Source: Cladorrhinum sp. PSN259 (Eukaryota > Ascomycota > Sordariomycetes > Sordariales > Podosporaceae). From it: a stretch of 64,000 nucleotides of DNA. The notes under the pieces are model-generated. The model was not told where the DNA came from. It saw only the letters and a program-made list of their open reading frames with translations, and searched no databases. The position numbers were made by a program, and so were the translations under genes. Shown one piece after another: positions 12,578 through 24,603 of the stretch. Numbering within the stretch: position 1 is the stretch's first letter; each line of letters opens with the position of its first letter. The DNA lies in NCBI GenBank assembly GCA_033725935.1, contig MU867071.1, forward strand, positions 424,392-488,391, written 5' to 3'.

Positions 12578-13998
12578 TTAGACAGGGGCGTGGGTGAAGA
12601 GGTAAGAGACCGATTCGCCGTTGTGAGTACGGCGGATGGCCTCAGCAATTGTCGGGCTGATGTCGATGACCTTGAGCTTAGGGCACTGGGAAATCGTGAG
12701 CACTCCGAAACAGTCCCACGCTTAATGTGAAGACATACTCTCTCAACCTTGTCGCCAAGTGGCACAGTGTTGGTGACAACAAGTGCTTGAAGAACGCTCC
12801 CGTTGAGGGTCTCAATGGCATTACCAGAGAGAATACCGTGCGTAACAAGAGCCAAGACGGCCTTTGCGCCGTTCTCCTTAAGCACCGAAGCTGCCTTCAC
12901 CAGGGTACCGCAGGTATCGGCCATATCATCTGACATAAGTCAGTTATCCAGTTATCCCCGATCCCCACAGACAATCACAACTCACCAACGAGAATGGCCA
13001 CCTTGTCCTCCACATTACCAACAAGAACCATGCGACCGACGACGTTGGGTCTCGGGCGTTCCTTGTGAATCAAAGCGAAAGCCGTATTCAGATGGTCGGC
13101 AATCGAGGTGGCGCGCTTGGCACCACCGGCATCGGGAGATACGATGACGCAGTCTTCGGGGTTATAGTTCTCTCTGATGTAGCGGAGGAAAGAAGGCTCC
13201 GCGTAGAGGTTGTCAACGGGAACGCTGAAGAAACCTGCAGAAATGTGATTAGCGGTCTGCGCGCAAGTCCATCCCAGCTTCCATTGACGTCAAAACGGGA
13301 CTTTACAGTACCTTGAATCTATTGTGTCACAGTTAGCTTCGAGTAGATCCCAAAATTCTTCAAAAGAGTGACTATATACCTGAGAAGCGTGGAGGTCGAC
13401 AGTGACGATGTGATTTGCGCCAGCGGTTTGAAGCATATTTGCTACCAGTCTGGCGCTGATCGGTGCTCGAGACTTGTCTTTCTTGTCCTGACGAGCATAG
13501 GGGAAGTTGGGACTGCCAAAGTCAGCGCCCATCCTTCAGTAATGCTAACGCCCTCTATTGGGGTTCCTCACATGACAGCTGTTATCCTTCTCGCACTGCG
13601 CAGCCACTATGTCAGCTTCCGACCAGAGCAGCGTGTTGGCGTTGAGCATTGTTCGGCGCACCTTGCGGTTCTGCATGCGGAAATCATGATCAACAGCTCC
13701 ATCAACCCCTCGTTAACGTTGCCGGTGGCGGTAGACTGAACAATGAAGACATCCTCGTCACGGACCGACTCGCCGACGGTAAAGGAGGTTTCTTGGTTGG
13801 AGTAGTTGAGGGAGATTGTTCTCGCGACCTCGATGCCGAGCCTATGAGGGAAAACGAAAGCCGGTTGTTAGTGGGATTTGCGCTCTCGGGATTCTTAGGG
13901 CACTCGAATCAAATTTACCTCTTTGCAATGTTGTTGCTGAGGTCAGGGTGGCTGCGGCCACTGATGAGCTTGATCTCGTTTGCCATTTCTGCGGACAT
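12578..13998 (-). CDS. prs: Ribose-phosphate pyrophosphokinase (PRPP synthetase)
   Basis: Eight exons: 13998-13919, 13841-13662, 13595-13572 (24 nt), 13512-13380, 13318-13312 (7 nt), 13234-12986, 12929-12739 and 12685-12578. They sum to 972 nt, 323 aa, the normal family length. The enzyme makes PRPP from ribose-5-phosphate and ATP for purine, pyrimidine, histidine and tryptophan synthesis. Visible motifs are KLISGRSHPDL at the N-terminus, the PNFPYARQDKKDKSR catalytic loop, VDLHASQIQGFF, SPDAGG, and the PRPP-binding VDDMADTCGT. The two microexons are needed: without them the RITAVIPNFPY and HASQIQGFF stretches lose residues and frame. Every flanking intron has a CTRAC or CTAAT-like branch site. 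The start ATG gives MSAEMANEI; a second in-frame ATG four codons on is possible. Confidence 0.92.
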
Positions 13999-15210
13999 GG
14001 TGAAGAAGTTTTGGTCGGCCAGACGGCGGCGACAAGAACCAAGAAAATATGTCAAGTTTTCCTGCGTCTTTCATGCAGCTGTTAGTGAGTGACATAGTGT
14101 GCGGGGCTGTAACATGGGCAATTCACGCGTACCAGAGGGGGTATGTAGAGTCACAATTAGAACAGGGTTGGCTGACTGCGTGCAAATATGTTGATCGTTT
14201 TTTAAAAGAAGATATCAATGGACTTGTCTGACAGACACGCCCATGGCGACCGGCTCCGGTAAATACCCCATGGCAGGCAGAAAAAAAGTTCAAAGAAAAA
14301 CGAGTGGAGATGGTCCAGGCCAACCTTCCGATGTTCCCCAAGAACCTTGCTCGCCTCAACCATCCAGGTACTCCACTATTCCGAGTGTCTTGAGTTTCTT
14401 TCCGCTTATCGATAAGATTTTTTTTACATTAACGCACGTGAAAATCCGCCATTTTTGGGTATTTGGTTTCAAGGTTTCTTTTAGATCATTCCGCTGTCAG
14501 AAAAATGTTTCTTTACAGGCGGTGTAGTTGTAAGATTAACGAAATCTTGATTGAATTGGTATCTCTGCTTCCAATTTTCCCTGAACCTTCTAAGGTCTGG
14601 ATATCCAATTTGAACCTACAAGACGGATCGTGACGATACACGCAGCAGTTTCCCAACTATTGGTTCGTCCAACGCGATGAATCGACCAGCTTGTTTAACG
14701 TTCCCGCTGGTTGCACGACATGCGCACCGCCATCATTGTTTCAATTCCGTCCGGCAATTGAACAAACTCTTGGCGGCCGGCAGCACCGGGTTACGTCCAG
14801 TGTGGGTTGTGTATGGAATAGGTGGCGCTTTCCCGTATTTAGAGAACCTCTGTGTAAATGTCTTCTAACGGAAGTACGAACAAGAATACACTACTTTGAG
14901 GCAGCATCCACAAGGATAATCTAGAGCTGAAGCCTTCAGATTCCTATTCTGATGTAGCATCGGTTACTACCGGAAGCTCTGAGACCGTCCGTCTCATGTC
15001 AAGGCCCCTGTCTCAGGGACACCCAACTTTACTTGGGATACCCATGCCAACAGTTCATGTCCTGTGACGATCATAAGGATCATTCATTATATTCTTCATT
15101 AGTACAGATATTCAAACAAAAAAACTTTACTCCGTAATAAATCCCTTCTTCGCACTCATTTCTGCTTGCTCGTCCCCATGTGCGGGCTTGTCCAGCTTCA
15201 GCGCTGACAG
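13999..15210. other. 1.2 kb intergenic region, no gene seen
   Basis: Lies between the PRPP synthetase start and the Tep1 stop, both minus strand. The left part is the likely promoter of the synthetase gene. Frames at 14243-14527 and 14677-14868 are short, lack an obvious codon bias and resemble nothing I know. Confidence 0.55.
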
Positions 15211-17206
15211 CTACTTCGGGGGCACCTCATCCAAGGCCTCCTCCCCGGATGGACCGCTGACTTTGACTCCAGCAAGAGCGACTTCATCATCCTCGGGGAT
15301 ACCGGCAGCTTCCGCTCCGTTTTGACTCTTAATGCTGCTTGCCTTGCTAACACTTGCGCTTTCGGGATCTTCAACTCTCAACCCCAGGTGCCTATCCGCA
15401 TTTGGATCCTCCGTCTTGCCTCCTTTCCAATCGGCAGGTTTCAGCTGTGGAATAGGCTCGACCTCACCAGGCTCATTGATGACAACCCCTGACTTGTTGA
15501 TTTCATCCTCAGTTGCGGGAGCACCAACTACTCGCCAGACAACTGAGATACGGTCGCACGCCCGAGTACCTCTCTTGCTTGACCCCTTGATACCGTCCAT
15601 CTTGTCCCAGTCAATCTCAAAAACCCCGCTATCGTCTGCTTTGCCAGCCTGCTCGGGGCCGTTGCCCTCAAAGAAGACGTTGAACCACACATGTGCCACG
15701 GCAGTAACCATGGTCAAGCCGAGATTTCCAGGTGCGCGATTTCTCCGCTCCACTGCAATGTTAATGTCGCTATTGGGGATCCGGACTGGTTTCGTCGGCT
15801 TGAAAATGACTGCCTGACCACCGGGTTCCGAAGGGTCGGCAAATGTTGTTCCGGTGTTCTGCAAGCTTGCCGTTGACTTGGATCGTGCTTCTTCCTTCCC
15901 CGGAAGAGCTCGGGCAGTGGGATCAGCCGTGTGGACAGCCTCGGGCAGTGCAATTGTCTTGCTCTTTTTCCCGTCCTTGCCCAACTTATCGATATTCGCT
16001 GAAGACCCAGTCTTCCTCGTAGACAACTTCCTCACCACTTTATTATCCTTGAACTTCCTCGACAAGCTTGAACTTCTTGATGGGGTTTCCTCTTCAGCAC
16101 CCTCAGTCTTGGCCCTTGATCTCCCCTCGGTCTCCTTAATACCCTCATAATCACCTTCCTCACAAACCTCCCCCTTATCATCCTCCACCTTAGTCGCATA
16201 CCCAGTCACATCCTGCACAAAATCAAGAACCCCGCCTCCACCAGGCGCACCACCCTCAACCACAATCCTCTCATCTTTACTAAAAGTATGAAACACCTGA
16301 ATCTTCTTGCCTTCCTCGGCGAAACCTTCAATGCTAAGCTTCACTCCGTTTCTCAATCCCCAAACATGTACTTCCATAACTTCCACCTCCCTATCCACAT
16401 ACTTGTTCCCTCCTTTAGTCCATCGATCAACATAGCTCACCCATCTCAACTGACTGGGTATCGACACGCCACTCCCAAACCCAGGTCGCATTCTTCGTTC
16501 TGTAAATCTCGCCAGTGCGTCCTCGGCTGTCCACCCGCACTCCGCAATCAAATAACTGCACGCCATGGTGCCGCTCCGTCCTTTCCCAGCCTTGCAGTGA
16601 ACGACTACAACCCTATTATTCTCCTTTTTGCCGCCTTCATTCTTTGTTCCATCTCCATCCCTCTTCTTCTCCACCACTTTATTACTTTCAGGCCCCTTTT
16701 TGTTTTGTATCTCCTCTCCCATTTCCTCACCTCCTTCACTTTTATCCGCCTCTTTATGTTTCTCTTGCCCGCCCTCTAAATCCACCCCATCAAGCCACCG
16801 CTTCATCCCCCCAATAACAAGCGGCACAACCGCAAACGGCGGCGGATGGTGATCAGGCCAGGGATAATGTCTTATTCTCCCGTAAACAGCTTCGTCCGGG
16901 TACCCTGTTCCCTCGGCTCTGAATTCCCAGATCGCCCATCCGTCTCCGTGTTTCTCGTCTAGGTATGTCACAAGTCGGTCCAGAGGGTTTCGGTAGGCTC
17001 GTTGTGGGTATGCTTGTGAGGGGCCGGAACTATACATTTACTCAGCACGTCAGCATCGATTCCCAAAATGAGAAGAATGAAAGGAGAAGAAGAAGAAAAG
17101 AAACTTACGTAGCAATAATCTTCTTGGTTACATAGCAGAGATCTAATCCCGTCTCCTGATGTTTCGCGCGGGGCCCAGCGACGATTTGTCGAAGGAGGGA
17201 TGTCAT
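15211..17206 (-). CDS. tep1: PTEN-like lipid phosphatase Tep1
   Basis: Two exons: 17206-17109 and 17029-15211, giving 638 aa. The N-terminal region matches the PTEN phosphatase layout: DLCYVTKKIIAT, then a WPDHHPPP loop with the acid Asp92, then the P-loop HCKAGKGRSG with catalytic Cys178 and Arg184. PTEN proteins remove the 3-phosphate of PIP3. The A and both K residues inside the P-loop are the ones tied to lipid preference in human PTEN. A C2-like region follows (about 200-510), itself interrupted by a Ser/Lys-rich insert, and the tail is charged. Odd point: about 54 extra, very hydrophilic residues sit between the WPD loop and the P-loop (roughly 114-170), where human PTEN has a short connection. 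The first exon was placed by the conserved Tep1 N-terminus and a phase-2 intron. Confidence 0.88.
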
Positions 17207-17590
17207 TGCGAAGGCTCTCACTCAGGCTTCAACAGCGATGCTCGGTTGTTATATTATTTCGTGAAGATTAATTGGCCGCCTAGAGCAAAGAAGGATATTT
17301 GAGAAAAGAAGTATCGCAGATAAGACTGTAAAGGACAAAAGCACATTTCGTAAGAATCGCAATGCAAGAAACACCATGAGAGATCAAGCTTGGCGTTCCC
17401 GTTAAAGTTAACGTCATGGACAATGGAGGGCAACCCCTGCCAAAACCGCCCCGCAGTTTGTTTGCCAGACCCACTGAAAAGTAACCGATAAGCGATAAAA
17501 ATTCCAGCTTGCAGCACGCTGCGGCAGGCCATTGAGGAAATTTTCTAGGAAGGAAGCTTCTTCAGCACTACAGCACCATTGTCAGATAAA
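17207..17590. promoter_or_regulatory. 384-bp bidirectional promoter, Tep1/Sda1
   Basis: The two start codons face away from each other with only 384 bases between them, so this stretch must hold both promoters and leaders. I see no repeat or obvious operator in it. Confidence 0.55.
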
Positions 17591-19892
17591 ATGCCAAAGA
17601 GAAAGGTCGCTGCGCTCGAAAAGGTCGAGGCTGATCTTGTCAGTCTTCAGTACAAGATCAGGAGGGACCCAAGGTACGAACTACCCTAGCTATTTTCTAA
17701 CTGTTCACAAATGCCAATTAAAGCCCGTTCAATTTCGCAGGTCATACGCCCAAGAATTCTACGATCAATGGCTTGCATACGATGCCCAGCGACAGATCTT
17801 CATCTCCTCCCCAACGACCGCATCGAGCGACGATGTTAAAAAGTTCCACGACCTCGTCGACATGGTGGCGCACGTCGCCAACCTCTACCCAGAGATCACA
17901 GCCCCTTTTCCTGATCACTTGAAGGAGCTCCTTAATCAGCATCATGCCGTCCTCGACAAGGAATTGCGCGAAAAGGTAGTGGGAAGTTTGGTGTTGCTGC
18001 GGAGGAAGGAGGTGATTGACTCAACCAGTCTGTTGACCACTCTCTTCCCCATCCTCATCTCGACCCCAAGCAAGACCCTCCGAAACCAGCTGTACACCAA
18101 GATCATCAGCGATCTCAGAGAGTCTAACTCTAAATCCACCAATCATAAGCTCAACAGAACCATTCAGACCGTGTTGCACAACCTCGTCACCTCGGATCGG
18201 ACGTCTTCAAAGGGCATGTGGGCTTGCAGAATTACCCGTGAGCTGTGGCGCCGCCAAATTTGGACCGACGCCCGTCCTTGCGACGTGATGAAGGAAGCAG
18301 CTTTGAGTGACAACGAGAAGGTTGTCATCGGAGGAGTTCGTTTCTTCCTGGGCGGAGACAAGGAGAGAGAAGAGTTGGAGGACGAGGACAGCGATGTGGA
18401 AGTCGATCTTAAGAAGTACAAACATCAGGGCACCATCAACAAGAAGACAAAGAAGCGACAGAAGGCGTACGAAAAGGCTGTCGACAAGATCAAGCGACAA
18501 GAGCGCAAGAAGCAGACACCAGCAGCTTTAAACTTTTCAGCGTTGCATCTTCTCCACGATCCTCAGGGATTCGCCGAGAAGCTGTTCCAAAAGCACCTCC
18601 AAAACACCAAAAATAAGTTCAGTCTCGACACCAAGTTGCTTGTCCTTCAGCTAGTCACCCGCTTGGTTGGTTTGCACAAGCTTACCATCATATCTCTCTA
18701 CTCTTGGTTCATCAAGTACTTGACACCTAAGCAGACTAACGTCACATCTTTCCTTGCCTCTCTCGCCCAGGCTACCCATAACCTCGTACCACCAGATGTT
18801 ATAGAACCGATTATTGTCAAGATCGCCAATGAGTTCGTCTCTGAGGCATCAGCAGCAGAGGTTGCATCTGCGGGTATCAATGCCATCCGTGAAGTGGCAC
18901 TCAGACAACCGCTTTGCATGAACGAAACGCTTCTTCAGGATTTGGTCGAGTACCAGCGCAGCAAGGACAAGGGCACATCGATGGCAGCCAAGGGTCTGCA
19001 GTCACTCTATCGTGAGGTCTACCCAGAGTTGCTTCAGAAGAAGTACCGTGGCAAGGCTGCCACCATGGGTCTGCGTTCAGGAGAGGTCAAGCTGCGCAAG
19101 TACGGCGAGGAAGAAGAGGGAGGTATCGAGGGTCTTGCTTTGCTTGCTAAATACAAGGAGGAGCAAAAGAAGAAGAAGCTCGAGGAGGAAGGTGCAGAAG
19201 GGAAGGAAAAGGGTGAAGACGACAGTGAGGACGAGGATGGCTTCAACTCTGACGAGTGGGAGGTCGGTTCCACAGATAGCGAGTCTTCTGACGGCTGGAT
19301 TTCCGTCAGCAGTGATGGAGAAGGTGACGATGAACCAGCAAAGAAGAAGGCGCGGAGAGATGAATCAGAAATTCCAGATCTTATCGATAATGAGGCTGAA
19401 AAGGCTGCAGAGATCGAGAGACTCCAGAAACTCGCTACCACCACCATTCTTACTCCTGCCGATTTGGCCAAGATGCAGGAACTTGTCAGGGAAGCCAAGA
19501 TCGAAAAGGCTATGGGTCCACAGTCCATGTCGAAGCGCAGGAAGGAGCTCATTGACAGGCACATTGAGGACGGTGTCACGGCTGATGATATTGAGCTGCC
19601 TGCCATGCTGGGTAAGAAGGCTACCAAGGAGGAGAGGGCGGAGAGGGCCAAGGAAGGAAAGCCAGGCAGAGAGGAGCACAAGTCTACGCAGGCTATCAAG
19701 CGTTCTAAGAAGGAGGCCGAGGGCAAGAGTTCGACCAACAAGGAGAAGGCTAGGAAGAAGAACTTCTTGATGACTATTGGCAAGGCGAGAGCCAAGAATA
19801 AGAGGAGCTTGACGGAGACGAAGAAGAGGTTGACTGCGCATATTGCGAGGAGCAAGTCTGGTGGTAGGAGGAGAAATGGTGTATCTATATAG
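17591..19892 (+). CDS. sda1: Sda1, 60S ribosome assembly and export factor
   Basis: Two exons: 17591-17673 and 17741-19892, giving 744 aa. Sda1 acts in the nucleolus and nucleus on late pre-60S particles, with the Rix1-Rea1 machinery. The N-terminal half is a HEAT-like helical region with the family-typical segments YDQWLAY, KELREKVVGSLVLLR, and WACRITRELWRR. A charged insert around residue 280 (acidic, then KKTKKRQKAYEKAVDKIKRQ) is followed by ALHLLHDPQGFAEKLF. A long acidic stretch (about 530-590) precedes the basic C-terminus, rich in KK and RR, typical of nucleolar proteins. The short first exon encodes MPKRKVAALEKVEADL, and the junction R-S-Y-A-Q-E is phase 2. Confidence 0.93.
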
Positions 19893-20316
19893 AGTGGTGT
19901 CGGTAGACTTTTGGTAACTTGGCATGTATCTGGTAACGGAAACTCATCCGTTTCAATTTCGTAGAAGACTTAGAAAATGCGGGAGTCAACTGCGCGATAG
20001 GATTAACAGCTTTGATACCCAAGTTCGCCCACCACCATTCATCTTACCCCAGTATACAAGTCCGTTTTTACCACAACCTGAGGGTTATGTATGTCGCGCA
20101 CGGGCCACGAACTATAAAACAAACCATAAATTACAATCCAGCAATTTGTTGCAGCAAGTTTCATTCGCCAAGTCGGAGTTTATTGTTAATTCTCTTTCAC
20201 AACCCTTAAATTCCATCTTTGTTTAAGAATCGCCGCCGTCCAGTCGACGACAACCTTACACCTTACTTACACTTCGTACATACCGCGCTTATATATACTA
20301 TATATCGTCAGGGGAG
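19893..20316. other. Intergenic: Sda1 3' end and Tfc1 promoter
   Basis: Tandem genes. An AT-alternating TATATATACTATATAT stretch at about 20290-20305 lies just ahead of the next start codon. No gene seen. Confidence 0.55.
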
Positions 20317-22687
20317 ATGGAGAATCCGAATAATCATCAAGATGATGACCAAGCGCCGACTTATACAATCCCTTCCAGAAGGCTTGCTGCACTCGAGCAT
20401 CCTATGATCATAAAAAATCTTGACAAGGGCATCAAGACGTTTGGGCAAAATAATGCGTTCCAGGCTGTAGGCTACACTTATTGAATCTCAAAAATAAATA
20501 TACTCACGATACCTTCAGATCTTGGATTCGGCCAGTCCTCAAATCTCAGTCCCGCTGTATTTGCGCTTCGACAACCCCTCGGCAAGGCCACTTACATCTC
20601 ACAATGCCCTCACTCATAATGTCGTCCTTAAAATCACAGTCCCAAAGCGCACCGGTAGGAAACGGAAGAGGGGTACAGATGGCCCTTGGGAGGGTGATGT
20701 CAGCGCGCCTGCCGAGTCGCATGGTCCAGAGATACTGTCAAGGGACCGTCTGGACGACCCAAAGGTGATGAGGCGCAAGCTGCAGGATAATGTTGGGCGC
20801 TACCAGGTTGAACCGGCTGGCGTGATCAACAACACTCATCGATATCGGGGACTTGCCGACTTTCAGTATTCCTTGGCAGAGTCAAAATTCATGAAGAAGT
20901 TTGTGGAGAACGTCTTGCCCGGCGATGTCCAGAAACTCAAAGAATTTTCTTTGAAGCCCGGGATCGAAGTTGGAGACAACATTGACCTCATTCCGCCGCC
21001 ATACTTCACCCCAATGTCGCTGCCTTTCAGCTACGGCTACGCCCAGAATCCTCACACCAAGGAAGTAACTGGTGGGATTCTCACGGAATTGGGAAGCCTG
21101 ACCGAGGACCAGGAATATGGACGAGTAGTCAATGTCACATCAAGAGTTCCGGCAGCAGGTTACTTTATCGCACACGATGAATTCCCAGTCCCCTCGGAGC
21201 CTCGCCGGCAGCCCGACATGTCCGACCCACAAGTGGCAGCCATCATCACCGAAATGCGACTAGCAATGGAAGAACGGCCCATCTGGACTCGGCGCAGCAT
21301 GTGGAATCGTCTCGGGCACAAGTTTGCCGAACTTCCCAAAAACGGTGGCCTCGTCCGTCATTGTCTGCAGTACGCCGGTTACCAATTTAAAGGTGGCCCG
21401 TGGAGAGATGCCCTGGTCAAATACGGGCTCGATCCGCGAAGTGATTCCAAATATCGAGTTTACCAAACCCTCATCTTCAAGCTTCACAAGACACGCATAG
21501 GCACTGTCGGCCGCTCCTGGCAGGCCGTTCGCCGTAACGAGACCGGCGTTTCCAACTATGGCAAACATTGGGATGACATGGGTAATGGCGATGATCGTTG
21601 GCTTAACACGCATATATTCAACGGCCAGTCGTTCAGTACCGACGGAAAGGTCTGGCAGGTGTGCGATATCACGGACCCTCTGCTTGAAACTCTGTTCAAG
21701 AACGCCGAGGTGCGCTCCGAATGTGACAACGAAGTCAGCGGGTTCTATCACCGGGTTCTCTGGTCTGTGTCGAAGGCAATCATGAAGACCAAGATGGTTG
21801 CCATCAGATTCAAGCGAGAGCTCACCGACGACGCCTTCTCTGCCACGCTCCAGGTAGTCAAGGGGCCCAGCGATGGAGGCGATGGAGGGTCGGGCAATAG
21901 CATTGGTATCAGCTTGCCTGATCTGAACCTCTCTCCCGAGGAGTGCGAACAGCTCCGTGGAAAGAAAATGCGGCCTGGTCTTAAGCAAGGGAGAGATCGG
22001 TGGACCGAAAAGCGCAAGAAGACGCATTATCGCGTTCGTATTCCGCTGAAGGATGTGGAAGAGAAAGAGGCGGCAAAGATGATCAAGCTAATAACTAGGA
22101 ACCTTGATCGTCCTGCCTCTTCTGCCGCCATTCCTGAGACGATGCATGGTACGACTGCGAAGGATCAGACAGAATCTGTAGTGGAGCCGAGTGAGGGCCA
22201 GGATGCCGATGTTGTTCGGCGCAGCATTGAAGAGGAAGAGGAAGATGGAGACGTGCTCCAGCAAATCCTTGATGATGATGACGATGATGATGATGATGAT
22301 GAAAGCAGCGATGAGGACGATGATGAGGATGAGGCCCAGGAAGAGGAAGAGGTCAACGATGATCCACTCGCGAAACAGGATATAAGATTTGACAAGAGAG
22401 CCGACAATCAGTCGGAAGAGGATGACCGCGGCATGGTCGTAGGCACCGATGGGAAGGCGGTCAGATTCCAGGAGCGAGAAGAATACGACGAAGATGAGGA
22501 GGAGGAAGAGGACGAGGAGGACGAGGAAGAATACCCCGAGGAAGATGAGGAAGAGGGAGAGGAGGAGCTGGAAGACTATGACTCCGTCGAGGAAGGATAT
22601 GATGAGGAAGAGGAGGAATACTATGATAATGACGAACCACAAGGGTATGGCGGCGAAGGTGGGTACTATGAGGAAGAAGTATATTAG
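20317..22687 (+). CDS. tfc1: TFIIIC subunit Tfc1 (tau95, GTF3C5 family)
   Basis: Two exons: 20317-20466 (50 codons) and 20519-22687, giving 772 aa. Tfc1 is part of the tauA module of TFIIIC, which binds the A box of tRNA genes and recruits TFIIIB for RNA polymerase III. The N-terminal barrel region includes RLAALEHP, the Lys/Arg cluster VPKRTGRKRKRG, and YFTPMSLPFSYGY. The following TFIIIC subunit 5 domain holds PIWTRRSMWNRL, YAGYQFKGGPWRDALVKYG and YQTLIFKLH. Near residue 500 comes another basic patch. The last 150 residues are extremely acidic, built of D and E runs, as in other Tfc1 proteins. The first exon was placed because it supplies the conserved N-terminal strand and joins in phase 0. 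Confidence 0.92.
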
Positions 22688-23169
22688 ATGTGCCTCACAC
22701 CCTGCTGTGTGGTGATCAGCTGGTCCATCGCTGTATTGAGGGCCAGCAGTCTCAGACGCTACTGTAAAGTGTAACAAATAGACAAAAGATTTGATAAATT
22801 GGCTGAGAGCTGGGTGCTTCAGAATGATCGTCCCGTTTAGATAAAAGATGCATGAACGTCCACCTTGACCGCACCCATTTTCGTTCCCCTTTTCCAACTC
22901 CAACACGCCAACCCCTTCCCAGTTCTATGCCAAATATGCGGACAGCAGAAAATAGAAGCCAAAGAAAAACAAAAATAGACGAAAGAAAAGGAATTGGAGG
23001 AAAAGAAAACCAAATCAGTCAGAAACCATTCATTGTCTCGTGCATCCTTCATCCCATCTTGTATTTTCACTCCCTTTCGCCTCCTCGTTCCACCTCTCAT
23101 CTTTAGATCAGGAATCTTGGCCGCGAAATTCGGGTTGAAAATCCCGAATCCCACCATGATTCAGCTTGA
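22688..23169. other. Convergent intergenic region, no gene seen
   Basis: Lies between the Tfc1 and Mdm10 stops. Purine-rich stretches on the plus strand around 22930-23010; otherwise unremarkable, probably two 3' UTRs. Confidence 0.6.
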
Positions 23170-24603
23170 TCATGAGGAATACTGAATCTCGAGACCAAAG
23201 GACCGAAATGGCTCGTCCAATCTATGCAAATCGACGCCAGTGCCCAAGCTGAAGATGAGCGACTTGACCCGTCCTTCCCACAACAGACCTACGCGCAGAT
23301 TCTGATCGAGCCGCGTCTTCAGAACGCCCAGATATTCTTCCTTCTTTTTCTGCGGTACAGATCCCTCGATATGATTGACTGGTCTTGCCTCCAGCTGTGG
23401 CTCAGGCTCAGGCTCTGGGTCATCCAACCGCCATTCCAATTTTGCCTGAAAACTCCTCTCTTTTGGCCTCGGTGGTGCTGGTTTTGTTTGCGGTCTTGGC
23501 TTTGGCTGTGATTCTGGTTCCAGCTGACGATTCGGATCTGCGCCGAGGAGGAAGCCGGCAGGTCGTCGATTACTCCAAAGCTCCATGCCAACGGCCCAAT
23601 CGCTCTCATAACTATACACATTGAACTCCATCCTTGTTGCGAGGGAGCAGTAATCCCTAGCCATAACAGCATAGCTAGTGTTGATGTTGCCCATCAGGGG
23701 ATTGACAGTGACCGTTGCAGTCAAGGGCGTTCCACGGTGCGTCGGGAGTGTTGCAAAGCGCATGCCCAAGGACATGCCTCCAGATTTGTTGAGCGTCCCA
23801 TAGTAGAGCTCAGCACCGGCACTGAATCTGCCATAGATTCCCTCTTTTTCTCCATTTGCTCCGAGATCTGATTTTAGATCGCCTTGCGAATTGTTGATAT
23901 TTGCATCGCCTCCGAAATTATAGAGACCTCGAACACCAAGGAGCCCGCCATCTGTTGAAGCCAGCCCCTCGACTCCGTATTTTCCCTTGTCGTACTGAAC
24001 CAAGCCCAGCACGGTGCCGCCGTTTCGTAGGGATTGCTCACTGACTGCCGAGATCTGAACTTGTAATCCGGCGTTAAACCGCTTGATAATCAAACCTTCG
24101 AGAAGAGACTGCGGGAGATATAGCCTGCCGTAAAGTAGCGAGCTCTTGTCGTTGCCGGGAGTTCGCGGGGGGGTAGGAGCGGTAGGTTGTCCTGTGCTCC
24201 AGAACCATTGACGCTCCCGGGAGCCCAGCTCCTGTAATCGACGATATGATCGAAGAAGAGCGGCTAGGGGTATCGCATCGGACTGCGATGGAATAGCGGC
24301 AAGAGGGACAGTACTATACAGGTACGAAATGGAACCGTCAACGACGCCAACGCTGCCGAGTTGGTAACTGGTCCCAAACTGCGGTGTTGCGAGAGAGGAC
24401 AGCGTTAGACGAAGACCTCGAGGGAGAGGAAAGTCAATCAACTCTGCGCAAAGAAAGTCAGTCAATGGCGCGAGAGGAGAAGTAGCTCGGGATGCGTTGT
24501 ATATACCCCTCGACGTTGCATTCAAGTCTTTATACGAATTATCTTCGCTCCATCCAGTTACACCATAAAAGGCATCTATTATATAATTCATGAACTCGCG
24601 CAT
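23170..24603 (-). CDS. mdm10: Mdm10, ERMES and SAM outer-membrane barrel protein
   Basis: Single-exon gene of 477 aa. Mdm10 is a mitochondrial outer-membrane beta-barrel that joins the ER-mitochondria encounter structure and also helps the SAM complex. The N-terminus MREFMNYIIDAFY is the expected short helix. Family-typical segments follow: DFPLPRGLRLTLSSLATPQFG, the LGSVGVVDGSISYLYS strand pair, and GRLYLPQSLLEGL. Alternating polar and hydrophobic strands continue to the C-terminus, which ends in an aromatic-rich strand (GLEIQYSS), as expected of a barrel. A Pro/Glu-rich, low-complexity insert (about residues 355-420) resembles the variable loop seen in other filamentous fungi. No intron is needed. 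Confidence 0.92.
   Translation of the reverse strand: MREFMNYIIDAFYGVTGWSEDNSYKDLNATSRGIYNASRATSPLAPLTDFLCAELIDFPLPRGLRLTLSSLATPQFGTSYQLGSVGVVDGSISYLYSTVPLAAIPSQSDAIPLAALLRSYRRLQELGSRERQWFWSTGQPTAPTPPRTPGNDKSSLLYGRLYLPQSLLEGLIIKRFNAGLQVQISAVSEQSLRNGGTVLGLVQYDKGKYGVEGLASTDGGLLGVRGLYNFGGDANINNSQGDLKSDLGANGEKEGIYGRFSAGAELYYGTLNKSGGMSLGMRFATLPTHRGTPLTATVTVNPLMGNINTSYAVMARDYCSLATRMEFNVYSYESDWAVGMELWSNRRPAGFLLGADPNRQLEPESQPKPRPQTKPAPPRPKERSFQAKLEWRLDDPEPEPEPQLEARPVNHIEGSVPQKKKEEYLGVLKTRLDQNLRVGLLWEGRVKSLIFSLGTGVDLHRLDEPFRSFGLEIQYSS

Noticed and set aside
19034..19855. 273-codon antisense frame opposite Sda1
   Set aside because: Same cause: the Lys/Glu-rich sense sequence gives Ser/Leu/Phe-rich open frames on the reverse strand.
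22088..22906. 272-codon antisense frame opposite the Tfc1 acidic tail
   Set aside because: GAx repeats read backwards give long hydrophobic open frames; the sense strand is clearly Tfc1.
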